The position numbers and the translations under genes are program-made. 64,000 nt of DNA, taken from contig JAVHZZ010000061.1 of assembly GCA_036250195.1 (NCBI GenBank), forward strand, positions 310,001-374,000. Direction: 5' to 3'. The stretch comes from Mixophyes australis. Lineage: Eukaryota; Chordata; Amphibia; Anura; Limnodynastidae. The notes beneath the pieces were generated by a model that saw nothing but the letters and a program-made list of their open reading frames with translations, ran no database searches and had not been told where the DNA came from. Of this stretch, positions 20,415 to 30,539 are shown piece by piece (the first letter of the stretch is position 1; each line of letters opens with the position of its first letter).

Positions 20415-23400
20415 GTATACCCTCCTCTTCCTCCTCCTGTTTGAAGGAACCTTTTAAGAATTCTAGGAGCGTGAAGGTCCTGCTTGTCCACCCATGATCT
20501 CTCCTCTGGGCCAAATCCTTTCCAATGGACAAGAAATTGCTGTTTGCCACGAAGAATGCGAGAGGCCAAGATCCGATTGACTTCGAATTCTGTTCCAGAA
20601 GAGGTTTGTATTGGTGGGGGACGACAGGGAGGTCGATAGAATTTATTGAGTACCACTGGTCGTAGTAATGAGACATGAAAAGTATTATGACATCTCAGAG
20701 AAGGAGGAAGTTTCAATTTAAAGCATACAGGATTAATTACTTGCATGATGGTGTACGGGCCAATAAATCGAGGAGCCATCTTCATAGAAGGAACTTTTAG
20801 TCTTAGGTCCCGGGTGGATAGCCATACTTGGTCTCCCACCTTTAAGAGAGGAGTGGCCCTCCGATGACGATCTGCAAAGATTTTGTGATGCTGAGTAGCC
20901 TTGAGTAAAGCCATCTTAGTCTTAGCCCAAATGAGAGAAAACTCCCGATAAAGAGTATCTACGGCTGGAACCGGTGAAGAGGACACTGGAAAAGGATCCG
21001 GAAACACAGGATGACTTCCATAAACAATAAAGAATGGGGAGAATCCGGTAGACTCATGAATGTGTTGGTTATGGGAGAACTCCGCCCAAGGAAGGAATTG
21101 AGACCATTTCTTCTGATTGTCAGAGGTAAAACAGCGAAGAAATGTCTCGAGGTCCTGATTGATTCGCTCCGTCTGTCCATTGGTTTGAGGATGATATCCC
21201 GAAGAGAATTTCAATTCTATGTTCAATTTCCTACAAAAGGTTCTCCAAAAACGGGATGTGAATTGGACTCCACGTTCCGAAATGATCTCCTTCGGGCAAC
21301 CATGTAATCTGAATATTTCCTTGATAAAGATATCTGCCAGACGACTGGCCGTGGGCAGTCCAGTTAGAGGAATAAAATGTGTCATCTTCGAAAATCGATC
21401 AATAACCACCCAGATAGTGGTAAACCCTGCACTGTGGGGTAGGTCTGTGATAAAATCCATGGCCACACTTTCCCAAGGAGCATCGGGGATAGGGAGTGGA
21501 CGAAGAAGGCCTGCCGGGACTCTTCTACAAGTCTTGTGTTGAGCACAAGTAGTGCAGGAAGCAATAAATTTACAAATATCGGCACGTACAGTAGGCCACC
21601 AGAAGCGACGGCAAAGCAACGATGTTGTCTTCTTTATTCCAGCATGGCCGGCAATGCGGGATGAATGAGCCCACTGCAGGGTCTTGAGCCGGAGATGAGG
21701 TTCCACGAATGACCGGCCTGGAGGAGGAGAGGACGTTTTGGTCCTAGTGAGGGCTACAATATTAGAAGGATCAATAATATGCTGAGGAACCAACGGTCTT
21801 AAACGATCGGAATCGTCAAATGAGCGAGATAATGCATCGGCACGTCCGTTCTTGGCTCCAGGGCAGAATGTGAGCTTCATGTTAAATCGAGCAAAGAAGG
21901 ATGCCCAGCGGGCTTGCCGAGGATTAAGGCAACGAGCCTCTTGAATGAACACTAGGTTCCGATGGTCGGTAAACACAGTAACAGGAAATATAGCCCCCTC
22001 CAACAGATGTCGCCATTCCTCCAGAGCCGCCTTGATGGCCAGTAACTCCTTGTCCCCTATTCCATAATTACATTCACTTGGAAGAAATCGTCTGGAGAAA
22101 AACCCACACGGGTTGTGTGAGCCAGCAGGAGACTCTTGAAAAAGCACCGCCCCAATGCCTACAGAGGATGCATCTACCTCTAAGAAGAAAGGTCGTTCTT
22201 GATCTGGCTGGGACAGAACTGGAGCTGAAGAAAATGCTTTCTTTAACGTTATGAAGGCAGACATGGCTTCCGAGGACCAAACCCTGGGGTTGGCAGTCTT
22301 CCTGGTTAAAGCTGTAATGGGAGCTATAATGGTGGAGAATCCCTGAATAAATTGGCGATAATAGTTTGCAAAGCCAATGAACCTTTGAATCGCTTTAAGG
22401 CCTTGTGGCTGAGGCCAGTCCAGAATAGCTGACACCTTGGTGGGATCCATACAAAGACCTTGACCCGACACAATGAAACCAAGAAAAGGTACCTGGCTAA
22501 TCTCAAACACACATTTCTCCAGCTTGCAGTAAAGGTGATGTTTCCGGAGTCTACGTAAGACCTCCTTTACTTGTTCCCGATGAGTTTTCAGATCTTTAGA
22601 AAATATTAATATATCGTCTAAATACACTACCACAGAAGTGTATAACAGGTCATGAAAGATATCGTTAACAAAGGTTTGGAAGATGGCTGGGGCGTTGCAG
22701 AGGCCGAAGGGCATCACCAGGTACTCAAAATGTCCATCTCTGGTGTTAAAGGCCGTTTTCCATTCGTCCCCCTTCTTGATGCGAATTAAATTATAGGCCC
22801 CACGGAGATCTAATTTGGAAAAAATTTGAGATCCACTGAGTTTGTCAAAGAGGTCGGAGATGAGAGGTAGTGGATATCGATTTTTGACAGTGATGCGGTT
22901 GAGAGGACGATAATCAATACAAGGCCGAAGAGACCCATCCTTCTTCTTAACGAAAAAAAACCCTGCACCCGCTGGGGAAGTGGATTTGCGGATAAATCCC
23001 CGTTTCAGGTTTTCCGAAATATATTGAGACATGGCTGACGTCTCTGGACGAGATAAAGGGTAGGTCCGCCCTTTGGGGATGGGTTGGTCAGGAGATAAAA
23101 CAATAGCGCAATCCCAGGGACGATGAGGAGGCAAGATCTCCGCTTCCACCTTACTGAATACATCTTGGAATTCCATATAGGCCTCAGGAAGATGGGTTAG
23201 CTCGGAATGAGCCATTACTTGATATTTTGAAGGCAAGACTCTAGACAGACATTCAAAGCGACATCCTGAACCCCACGACATAACTTGAGCGTGGTCCCAA
23301 TCCATCTGAGGAGAATGCTTTCTCAGCCACGGTAGCCCCAAGATGAGGAGATTAATGGACCTCGGCAACACCAAAAGTTGGATCATCTCGCTATGAAGTA

Positions 23401-23767
23401 CTCCTACCATCAACCGAACAGGAGAAGTCACGGAGGAGATGGAGCCGTGGGTGACACGACTACCGTCGACTGCCGTCAGAGATAACGGTTGAGGCAATGG
23501 GTTTAAAGGTATTTGGAGCTGCGAAGCTAGATCCGCCGAAATGAAGTTCCCGGAGGAGCCGGAGTCCACAAAGGCCGTGGTGGAAAAGGTACCCTTGGGG
23601 GTGCTCAGGATGACAGCCATCTGAAATTCTGGGGAATTTTCTTTAGAATAGGGAGCAACTGTGGATTCTCCTAAAACGGCCTCCCCGCCACCGTTTAGGA
23701 GGAAGAGTTTCCCGGTTTCTTGGGACAAACTCTTAGCAGGTGTCCCGGATCTCCACAATACAGACAC
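20378..23767 (-). CDS. pol: Ty3/Gypsy chromovirus Pol, copy 2
   Basis: An intact 1129-codon frame, identical to copy 1 except Ser709 to Ala in the integrase finger region (base 21,642). It has the same protease, YLDD reverse transcriptase, RNase H, integrase and chromodomain. The SERG change at the second integrase acid is shared, so it predates the duplication. Near identity over 3.4 kb indicates a very recent tandem event. Confidence 0.95.
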   Translation of the reverse strand: MSVLWRSGTPAKSLSQETGKLFLLNGGGEAVLGESTVAPYSKENSPEFQMAVILSTPKGTFSTTAFVDSGSSGNFISADLASQLQIPLNPLPQPLSLTAVDGSRVTHGSISSVTSPVRLMVGVLHSEMIQLLVLPRSINLLILGLPWLRKHSPQMDWDHAQVMSWGSGCRFECLSRVLPSKYQVMAHSELTHLPEAYMEFQDVFSKVEAEILPPHRPWDCAIVLSPDQPIPKGRTYPLSRPETSAMSQYISENLKRGFIRKSTSPAGAGFFFVKKKDGSLRPCIDYRPLNRITVKNRYPLPLISDLFDKLSGSQIFSKLDLRGAYNLIRIKKGDEWKTAFNTRDGHFEYLVMPFGLCNAPAIFQTFVNDIFHDLLYTSVVVYLDDILIFSKDLKTHREQVKEVLRRLRKHHLYCKLEKCVFEISQVPFLGFIVSGQGLCMDPTKVSAILDWPQPQGLKAIQRFIGFANYYRQFIQGFSTIIAPITALTRKTANPRVWSSEAMSAFITLKKAFSSAPVLSQPDQERPFFLEVDASSVGIGAVLFQESPAGSHNPCGFFSRRFLPSECNYGIGDKELLAIKAALEEWRHLLEGAIFPVTVFTDHRNLVFIQEARCLNPRQARWASFFARFNMKLTFCPGAKNGRADALSRSFDDSDRLRPLVPQHIIDPSNIVALTRTKTSSPPPGRSFVEPHLRLKTLQWAHSSRIAGHAGIKKTTSLLCRRFWWPTVRADICKFIASCTTCAQHKTCRRVPAGLLRPLPIPDAPWESVAMDFITDLPHSAGFTTIWVVIDRFSKMTHFIPLTGLPTASRLADIFIKEIFRLHGCPKEIISERGVQFTSRFWRTFCRKLNIELKFSSGYHPQTNGQTERINQDLETFLRCFTSDNQKKWSQFLPWAEFSHNQHIHESTGFSPFFIVYGSHPVFPDPFPVSSSPVPAVDTLYREFSLIWAKTKMALLKATQHHKIFADRHRRATPLLKVGDQVWLSTRDLRLKVPSMKMAPRFIGPYTIMQVINPVCFKLKLPPSLRCHNTFHVSLLRPVVLNKFYRPPCRPPPIQTSSGTEFEVNRILASRILRGKQQFLVHWKGFGPEERSWVDKQDLHAPRILKRFLQTGGGRGGYTVRRRSARPPVC
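20415..20437 (-). promoter_or_regulatory. Polypurine tract of copy 2
   Basis: Same purine-rich tract as in copy 1, directly inside LTR2. Confidence 0.85.
23668..23713 (-). promoter_or_regulatory. -1 frameshift signal, copy 2
   Basis: The GGGAAAC heptamer (23,707-23,713) and the downstream hairpin are conserved exactly as in copy 1. Confidence 0.78.
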
Positions 23768-24638
23768 AGGCGTTGTTTGAAGCGTCTCTCCCTCTCTTCA
23801 AGGGATAATTTAGAGCGTCCTACTTGCATTGGTTCGTCCACTGGCAGGATGGGATTTTGGAACTGGGGTGCTAGCCGTGGTATGAACCGTTTGCCAGGAG
23901 AGCGTTCCTGCGTGTGCTCTTGGTAGCGCAAATCCACCTTTATGCACATGGAGATGAGGGAATCTAACTCGGCCGGGAGTTCTCTGGAAATTAGCTCATC
24001 CTTAATCCGGTCAACCAGACCTTGCCAAAAGGTTGCCACCAGTGCTTCGTTATTCCATTTTAACTCGGAAGCCAGGGTCCGAAATTGAACTGCGTATTGC
24101 TCCATGGACAGGTCACCTTGGCGGAGGTTTAACAAGCTAGTAGCTGCAGAAGCAACTCTTCCGGGATCATCGAAGACTTTTCTGAAAGCTTCAATGAAGG
24201 AGTTGGAGCTATTAAGAAGTGGACCCCCTTGTTCCCATAAAGGTGAGGCCCAGGCAAGGCTTGACCACTGAGGAGGGAGATGAGAAAGGCTACTTTGGTG
24301 CGTTCTGAAGAAAAGGCCCCTGGGTTGCACTCAAATTGAATGGCACATTGGTTCAGAAAGCCCCTGCACTTCTTGGGATCACCGTCAAACTTTTCGGGTG
24401 TCGGGATGCGTAAACCGGAGGCCGCTGTAGAGACCGTAACCACACTGGATGCTGTGGATGCAGAAGAGGTTATGGCTGGTATAGCGGGTGAAGTATTCTG
24501 AAATGTATCGAAGCGGGTAGCAATCCCTTGGACACATTGTAGGAGATGCGCTTGGGCTGCTTCTTGTTGCTCCACTCGTTGAGCCAAATGCAGGAGTAGG
24601 TCTCGAGCAGACGGTTCACCAGACCCCTCCGTTGTCAT
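23695..24638 (-). pseudogene. gag: Chromovirus Gag, copy 2, frameshifted
   Basis: Same gene as copy 1, but one G is missing from a GGG run near 24,258. The protein from the start ATG shifts frame inside the capsid domain and stops at about 24,129. The zinc-knuckle half stays open in the other frame. A further substitution at about 24,118 replaces a His seen in copy 1 with Gln. Copy 2 therefore cannot make full Gag or Gag-Pol by itself; copy 1 still could. Confidence 0.93.
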
Positions 24639-24651
24639 GGCCAGAGTATAC
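24639..24651 (-). promoter_or_regulatory. Self-priming type primer-binding site, copy 2
   Basis: Identical to the site of copy 1: 13 nt between LTR3 and the gag ATG, with ten bases complementary to the inferred RNA 5-prime end. Confidence 0.68.
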
Positions 24652-25284
24652 TGTCACGACTGATAGTGGGTACCTGCTGTTGTTGGCGCAACTCAGAGGA
24701 AGGCGCGAAGTCTAACGTGCCCCTGGTATTCACCAGGAACCCCCGCAAGGAAGTATGGACTCCGCTGCAGGGACACGCAGGTCGCGGTCCTTCCTAGAGT
24801 CCACAGCGAGATACAAGGAGGTGTCAGACAGGCCGGGTCAGCAACGTTCAGGTAGAAGAGGTACAAAGGGAAATCCAGAAGAATGGTGAGGCAAGCCGGG
24901 TCGGTAACTTTCAGGGAGAACAGTACAAAGGCAGAATCCAAATAGGGGTGGTCAAACGGTCCGGGTCAAAAGGTCACAAGCAGCACGAGGATAGTCAGGA
25001 ACGAATACAGCAACTGGTATACACAAACGCTGGAGGCAGGAAGACCTGATACTCTGGCACTGGTGAGAGGGCAGGAAGAGGTTTAAATACTGTGGTAACC
25101 CAATCAGAATCAGCGCTGCAGCGCTGTCATAACTGCCGCCGGGAATCCTTCATAGCGTCCCGTTGCCTAGCAACGGGGCGTGTCATCACACCCAGAGGTC
25201 GGACGGCAGGGGGATCCGGAAGTGATGCGTCTGGTTGCTATGCACTGTCAGCAGACAGGCGGCCGTGCGGAACGGCGCCTGACA
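24652..25284 (-). mobile_element. LTR3: 5-prime LTR of copy 2
   Basis: 633 bp; shorter than the others by 10 bp near 25,244 (the ACCAGACGCG-containing segment is missing). It has private differences in its right half, the first at 25,132. It lies at the outer right edge and is followed by the TTCTC target duplication. Confidence 0.95.
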
Positions 25285-25289
25285 TTCTC
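25285..25289. other. Right target-site duplication TTCTC
   Basis: Partner of 14,886-14,890; see that entry. Confidence 0.92.
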
Positions 25290-25678
25290 CCTCTGCAGGT
25301 TCGGCTGGTTGTGTGACATCAGGTCAGAGGTCTGGGCGTGCTTCTTATGCGGAAGCCGCATCTACGGCCATGGTGGGCCCGTCATCACGTGTGGAAGGTG
25401 GTAGTCGTGGGTCAGTTGGTGAGCATGCCAGTAGGGTATCTGGTTCTAGCTCTGATTCCAGCTCTTCTACCTCTGGGAGTGAGGTTCCGGCCAGGTCTGG
25501 GAGGGCAGACACAAGATTGATGAAGCTCCTGGAGAGGAAGTTGTGTAGTACCTGCCATAGGGCGGGGTTGGAAGGTGTTGGTTCCAATGAAGGAAGCAGG
25601 ATATTGAGGGACGATGTGGTGCGCTGTTCCAATACAGCCGTCAGGGGGATATTAGGTGCCGGGTGTGTGGTAAGATAG
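25290..25678 (+). pseudogene. Host Ngaro gag, continued after the insertion
   Basis: Continues the frame of 14,770-14,890 once the chromovirus and one TTCTC are removed. The product is very rich in Ser, Gly, Arg and Ala (SGSSSDSSSSTSGSEVPARS) and ends with a more ordered Cys-containing part (LMKLLERKLCSTCHRAG). Low-complexity gag-like proteins of this kind are usual as ORF1 of Ngaro elements. The frame ends at 25,676-25,678. The reverse transcriptase remnant that follows starts abruptly, so most of pol was deleted. Confidence 0.6.
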
Positions 25679-25689
25679 GCACAGGTTGT

Positions 25690-26093
25690 TTTGTGGATAT
25701 GTTTGCCATCACTAATAAGGCTACAGATGATTTGGCAGCATCAAGGTCACGCTCTGGCGTGTTGACGAGGCATATCGAGAAATTGTCATACCTGGTTATT
25801 GAAATTGACACTGTTGCAGGGTGTTGTAAGCTTCCAATGGAGGAAGTGGCTAAGTTGAGGGGTGTGATTGATTCATTTCAGGGTGAGTGTAAGGTGCAGT
25901 AAAAACAGGTGCAGTCACTGCATGGCCTGCTTAATTTTGCTTGTAGAGTGATACCCATGGGTAGGGTTTTTTGCCAGAAGTTAGAGAGGGCTACGGTTGG
26001 GATTACAAAAGCAAGGCATTTTGTGAGGATATCCAAGGAAATTAGAGATTATATGGCTATGTGGTGCATGTTCTTGGAAAATTTTAAATGAGT
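25690..26093 (+). pseudogene. Host Ngaro reverse transcriptase, C-terminal remnant
   Basis: The thumb-like segment (LVIEIDTVAGCCKLPMEEVA) is followed, after an in-frame stop at 25,900, by LLNFACRVIPMGRVFCQKL and a tail ending MWCMFLENFK. These match the region linking RT to RNase H in DIRS/Ngaro elements. The polymerase core with the YLDD box is absent. The segment lies just left of the second Ngaro, and the host element resumes at about 30,540. Confidence 0.7.
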
Positions 26094-26150
26094 TTGAAGC
26101 TGCTTTGTTTCGGCTTGAGTGTGTAAAGGCTTTTTTCATGGCTTTCAGAA

Positions 26151-26368
26151 ATACAACAGAGGGATTGAATGAGACCGAGGTGATATAAACACTGAGGGGG
26201 CAGGCAGAGGAAAAAGTACAGGCATACCAGGAGTTAACTTATCTGGGTTGTGGTAGAAATCTGAGTTATCCAATCAGTGGAGCCGGAAGGGGAGGGGTTT
26301 GCTTTCCTGAGGAGGCTTATAACATATAGGAAAAGGATGTGACTTCCTCTTGCCGGATAGATTTGTTA
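26151..26368 (+). repeat. Ngaro left terminal repeat A1
   Basis: 218 bp starting ATACAACAGAGGGATTG and ending GGATAGATTTGTTA. It recurs at 28,521, 29,193 and 29,865 with few differences. Confidence 0.9.
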
Positions 26369-26655
26369 AGTGAGTATGGGCTCTCTGCTGTCCTGGTAAG
26401 TATTGCTACATAAACTGTTTTTTCACTGTGTTTTTTAACTGTGTTATACTGTTTTTGGTATTGCATTTATTGCTGTGATCGTGTTTATTTAAGTTGTATT
26501 TTCAGTGTTCTTTTCTTTTCACATTTGTTCCCAATCCATTCTCCTCCTTGTTTTCTCCACCTTATCTTCTTCCCCTAGTTCTTGTCCCTGCCTCCCCTAC
26601 CTTTCCCCTCTCTCTTTTTCTTGTTTATTTTTTGTTACCTTTTCCTTCCCCCATT

Positions 26656-26973
26656 ATGCTCCGGGCCAAGAGAGTTAGGGTTCCACCCCACCGCCTCGCT
26701 GAGGCTTGTTCCCCCCCCCCCTCGGCCCTTAGTAAGCGGCGAGCCCAGATCCGGGCCTCGCCGACGGGTGTTTCCTCTTCCCCTCTCTCGGGTAGTGGGG
26801 TGGGTGTCCCCGGCGGTTCCGCTGCGGCCTCGGCGGCTAGTAAAAGTTTCTGCGCATGCGTGACGACGCGCACGCAGACGCGCGCGCATGCGCGTCAGTC
26901 CATCCCGATTCCGGCGGCCATGTTAGATGCGGGCGCTCCAGGAGGGCCCGTGGATGCCCCTGCAGCCCAGTAG
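26656..26973 (+). CDS. Ngaro gag N-terminal part, truncated by deletion
   Basis: Starts at MLRAKRVRVPPHRLAE and runs 105 codons of Arg/Pro/Ser/Ala-rich sequence to a TAG at 26,971-26,973. At exactly that point the sequence changes to the C-terminal recombinase domain in another frame, so an internal deletion removed the rest of gag, RT/RNase H and the first half of the recombinase. The G+C content is much higher than in the surroundings, with CG-rich runs near 26,850-26,900. Confidence 0.55.
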   Translation: MLRAKRVRVPPHRLAEACSPPPSALSKRRAQIRASPTGVSSSPLSGSGVGVPGGSAAASAASKSFCACVTTRTQTRAHARQSIPIPAAMLDAGAPGGPVDAPAAQ

Positions 26974-27254
26974 AATTGACAAGGTTGTATAGGGATATGT
27001 CTCCTGCTCCCGGTGGTTATTGGCTTAGACATAGTAATGGTTTTCCCCTTACAAAGTTTCAATTTTCAGCGATATTCAAAAATTGCGTGGTTAAGCTTGG
27101 TTTGAGTGCAGCGGACTATGGGACGCATTCCTTTAGGATAGGGGCAGCTACGGTAGCGGCAGAAGAAGGTGTGTCTGAGCAGAGCATTATGGCTTTGGGT
27201 AGATGGAAGTCTAAGTGTTTTAAGTGGTATGTCAGGCCAGCTGTGGCGCTCTAG
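26970..27254 (+). pseudogene. Ngaro tyrosine recombinase, C-terminal domain
   Basis: 95 codons beginning in the catalytic domain (VELTRLYRDMSPAPGG). The visible motifs are HSFRIG (catalytic His and second Arg), GRWKS (the Trp position) and the nucleophile Tyr in CFKWYVRP. The first catalytic Arg and the N-terminal DNA-binding half are missing because of the deletion. The frame closes with TAG at 27,252-27,254. In intact elements this enzyme integrates a circular DNA intermediate. Confidence 0.8.
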
Positions 27255-27537
27255 CCTTAGACAGGGCGATGTAATAAGGCTGACCTATGACGTTGCGTTG
27301 CTTACCTTGTTGAAAGGGAGCGCGGAGGGTTTTGCCATTTCTTTTCTCCGGGGGCCTGATTGGCGGTGGCACCCCGGGGTTTCCGGTTTTACCTCCGCAT
27401 GGGTCACCCTGCGTTATGCGCGAATGTGGCAGTTTTTTGTTTTCAGTATTAATTATGTTTTACGTTTTGCCATTTAATTTACTACTAATACATTACTCCA
27501 TGTTGCAGGTGTACGTCAGGATGGGAGGAGTATTTGA

Positions 27538-28070
27538 CTGGTAGGCCATTCATTTGTTTTTTGGGCCGGTAAGAGCGGCCCTGCTCATGATGTGAGCAAA
27601 TTTTCCAGGGCGGAGTCAATTAGATGGATAGGTGTTAGGGATATGCGTTGGGCATCTCTGTTGAAGATACTAAAAGACACCGAGAGTAGGTTTGGGTGCC
27701 CTTTAGAACTTGTAATTCACCTTGGGGGGAATGACCTGGGTAAGTGGTCCAGTTTAGAGCTCATTGAACATATAAGATCTGATGTCGCGGCCATTAAGTT
27801 ACATTGGCCAACAGTTCACCTTACATGGTCCGATATTATCCCTAGGCGCAATTGGAGAGGGGCGGATAAACCAGCACGGATTGAGAAAGCTTTGGGAAGG
27901 TAAATAGGGCGGTTCGGAAGATCTTTCAGGAAGTAGGTGGTGGCTGCATTAGTTATCCGTCCATAAGGGCTGTGTTGACGCAGTACTATAGGCCCGATGG
28001 TGTACATTTGTCTGATTTGGGTATGGCATACTTTATAGAGCAGATATTTGGTTTTCTTGTTTCTCTATGA
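27538..28070 (+). pseudogene. Ngaro SGNH hydrolase-like domain
   Basis: Block I reads LVGHSFVFWAGKS with the candidate nucleophile Ser, block III is VIHLGGNDLG with Gly and Asn, and block V is DGVHLSDLG with the Asp and His pair. These are the conserved positions of SGNH/GDSL esterases. Such a domain is known as an extra ORF in some Ngaro elements. One frame change occurs near 27,898. It is preceded by CCATGTTGCAG|GT, which looks like a splice acceptor. The role in the element is not established; lipid or ester hydrolysis is only inferred from the family. Confidence 0.78.
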
Positions 28071-28118
28071 GAGGTCGGTTGGTGGCGGGCTGCGGTTCCT
28101 GGTGGGAAACCTTAGCTG

Positions 28119-30536
28119 TGGCAGTAAGCAGCCCAATTAGCGGCCATTTTGTTACATTGAAGGCGTAGTAGGCACTCTCCTCTTAAAGGGATTGGGCAAT
28201 TAGCAGAATAGCCCTTCGGGGTTAAGGGGCTCCGCTTAGGCGGGCGGGCCTCAGCTAATATGCCAAATGGGGGAGTTTGGCATTTTACGCCTAGTCGAGT
28301 CCAAATTAGTTTGGACGTAATTTACAACTAGTAGGTGTGGCCTGGATGCTGATTGGTCTGTTTATGTTTGCCACCAATTTTTCCCCAGCAGGTTTCGCCT
28401 ATAATAAATTCCTGACCTTTCAAACGCCAATTCAAGTCTCTGTGTCGTTATTTTAGTTGTTAAGTTAACTCTGGTAAAGGTTAAAGATGGTATAGAAGGT
28501 TGTCCACCATAAGCGGTTTAATACAACAGAGGGATTGAATGAGAGCGAGGTTATATAAACGCTGAGGGGGCAGGCAGAGGAAAAAGTACAGGCATACCAG
28601 GAGTTAACTTATCTGGGTTGTGGTAGAAATCTGAGTTATCCAATCAGTGGAGCCAGAAGGGGAGGGGTTTGCTTTCCTGAGGAGGCTTATAACATATAGG
28701 AAAAGGATGTGACTTCCTCTTGCCGGATAGATTTGTTACCCACCTACCCATCCCATATTGTGGTATTGATATTGGACTTGTGTTTACAAGTGGCGGTAAG
28801 CAGCCCAATCAGCGGCCATTTTGTTACATTGAAGGCGTAGTAGGCCCTCTCCTCTTAAAGGGATTGGGCAATTAGCAGAATAGCCCTTCGGTGTAAAGGG
28901 GCTCCGCTTAGGTGGGCGGGCCTCAGCTAATATGCCAAATGGGGGAGTTTGGCATTTTACGCCTAGTCGAGTCCAAATTAGTTTGGACGGAATTTACAAC
29001 TAGTAGGTGTGGCCTGGATGCTGATTGGTCTGTTTATGTTGGCCACCAATTTTTCCCCAGCAGGTTTCGCCTATAATAAATTCCTGACCTTTCAAACGCC
29101 AATTCAAGTCTCTGTGTCGTTATTTTAGTTGTTAAGTTAACTCTGGTAAAGGTTAAAGATGGTATAGAAGGTTGTCCACCATAAGCGGTTTAATACAACA
29201 GAGGGATTGAATGAGAGCGAGGTGATATAAACGCTGAGGGGGCAGGCAGAGGAAAAAGTACAGGCATACCAGGAGTTAACTTATCTGGGTTGTGGTAGAA
29301 ATCTGAGTTATCCAATCAGTGGAGCCGGAAGGGGAGGGGTTTGCTTTCCTGAGGAGGCTTATAACATATAGTAAAAGGATGTGACTTCCTCTTGCCGGAT
29401 AGATTTGTTACCCACCTACCCATCCCATATTGTGGTATTGATATTGGACTTGTGTTTACAAGTGGCGGTAAGCAGCCCAATCTGCGGCCATTTTGTTACA
29501 TTGAAGGCGTAGTAGGCACTCTCCTCTTAAAGGGATTGGGCAATTAGCAGAATAGCCCTTCGGTGTAAAGGGGCTCCGCTTAGGCGGGCGGGCCTCAGCT
29601 AATATGCCAAATGGGGGAGTTTGGCATTTTACGCCTAGTCGAGTCCAAATTAGTTTGGACGTAATTTACAACTAGTAGGTGTGGCCTGGATGCTGATTGG
29701 TCTGTTTATGTTTGCCACCAATTTTTCCCCAGCAGGTTTCGCCTATAATAAATTCCTGACCTTTCAAACGCCAATTCAAGTCTCTGTGTCGTTATTTTAG
29801 TTGTTAAGTTAACTCTGGTAAAGGTTAAAGATGGTATAGAAGGTTGTCCACCATAAGCGGTTTAATACAACAGAGGGATTGAATGAGAGCGAGGTGATAT
29901 AAACGCTGAGGGGGCAGGCAGAGGAAAAAGTACAGGCATACCAGGAGTTAACTTATCTGGGTTGTGGTAGAAATCTGAGTTATCCAATCAGTGGAGCCGG
30001 AAGGGGAGGGGTTTGCTTTCCTGAGGAGGCTTATAACATATAGAAAAAGGATGTGACTTCCTCTTGCCGGATAGATTTGTTACCCACCTACCCATCCCAT
30101 ATTGTGGTATTGATATTGGACTTGTGTTTACAAGTGGCGGTAAGCAGCCCAATCAGCGGCCATTTTGTTACATTGAAGGCGTAGTAGGCACTCTCCTCTT
30201 AAAGGGATTGGGCAATTAGCAGAATAGCCCTTCGGGGTTAAGGGGCTCCGCTTAGGCGGGCGGGCCTCAGCTAATATGCCAAATGGGGGAGTTTGGCATT
30301 TTACGCCTAGTCGAGTCCAAATTAGTTTGGACGGAATTTACAACTAGTAGGTGTGGCCTGGATGCTGATTGGTCTGTTTATGTTGGCCACCAATTTTTCC
30401 CCAGCAGGTTTCGCCTATAATAAATTCCTGACCTTTCAAACGCCAGTTCAAGTCTCTGTGTCGTTATTTTAGTTGTTAAGTTAACTCTGGTAAAGGTTAA
30501 AGATGGTATAGAAGGTTGTCCACCATAAGCGGTTTA
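28119..30536 (+). repeat. 672-bp tandem array of Ngaro terminal repeats
   Basis: C1 (28,119-28,520) is followed by units at 28,521-29,192, 29,193-29,864 and 29,865-30,536, each exactly 672 bp, with only scattered substitutions. Every unit contains a palindrome-like pair (GCCAAATGGGGGAGTTTGGC, and GTCCAAATTAGTTTGGAC) and an AATAAA inside the C part. The array probably grew by recombination between the split direct repeats. Confidence 0.92.
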
Positions 30537-30539
30537 CAG

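Larger units (their letters stand above)
26151..30536 (+). mobile_element. Second Ngaro element with expanded split direct repeats
   Basis: The left edge is a 218-bp repeat A1 (26,151-26,368). Then follow a gag start, a deletion joining gag to the recombinase C-terminus, an SGNH hydrolase region, a 402-bp repeat C1 (28,119-28,520), and three tandem 672-bp units, each made of A (218), a 52-bp link and C (402). Ngaro elements are known to have split direct repeats in the order A1...B1-A2-B2 and to make no target duplication. The outer edges here fit that plan, with two extra A-C units. The element interrupts the host Ngaro, whose recombinase resumes at its right edge. Confidence 0.75.

Noticed and set aside
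14891..25284. Two independent chromovirus insertions side by side
   Set aside because: There are three LTRs instead of four, one shared in the middle, and only one target duplication around the whole block.
26494..26655. Upstream extension of the Ngaro gag frame
   Set aside because: The segment is a pyrimidine-rich leader whose translation is low-complexity hydrophobic; the ATG at 26,656 begins a typical basic gag-like start.
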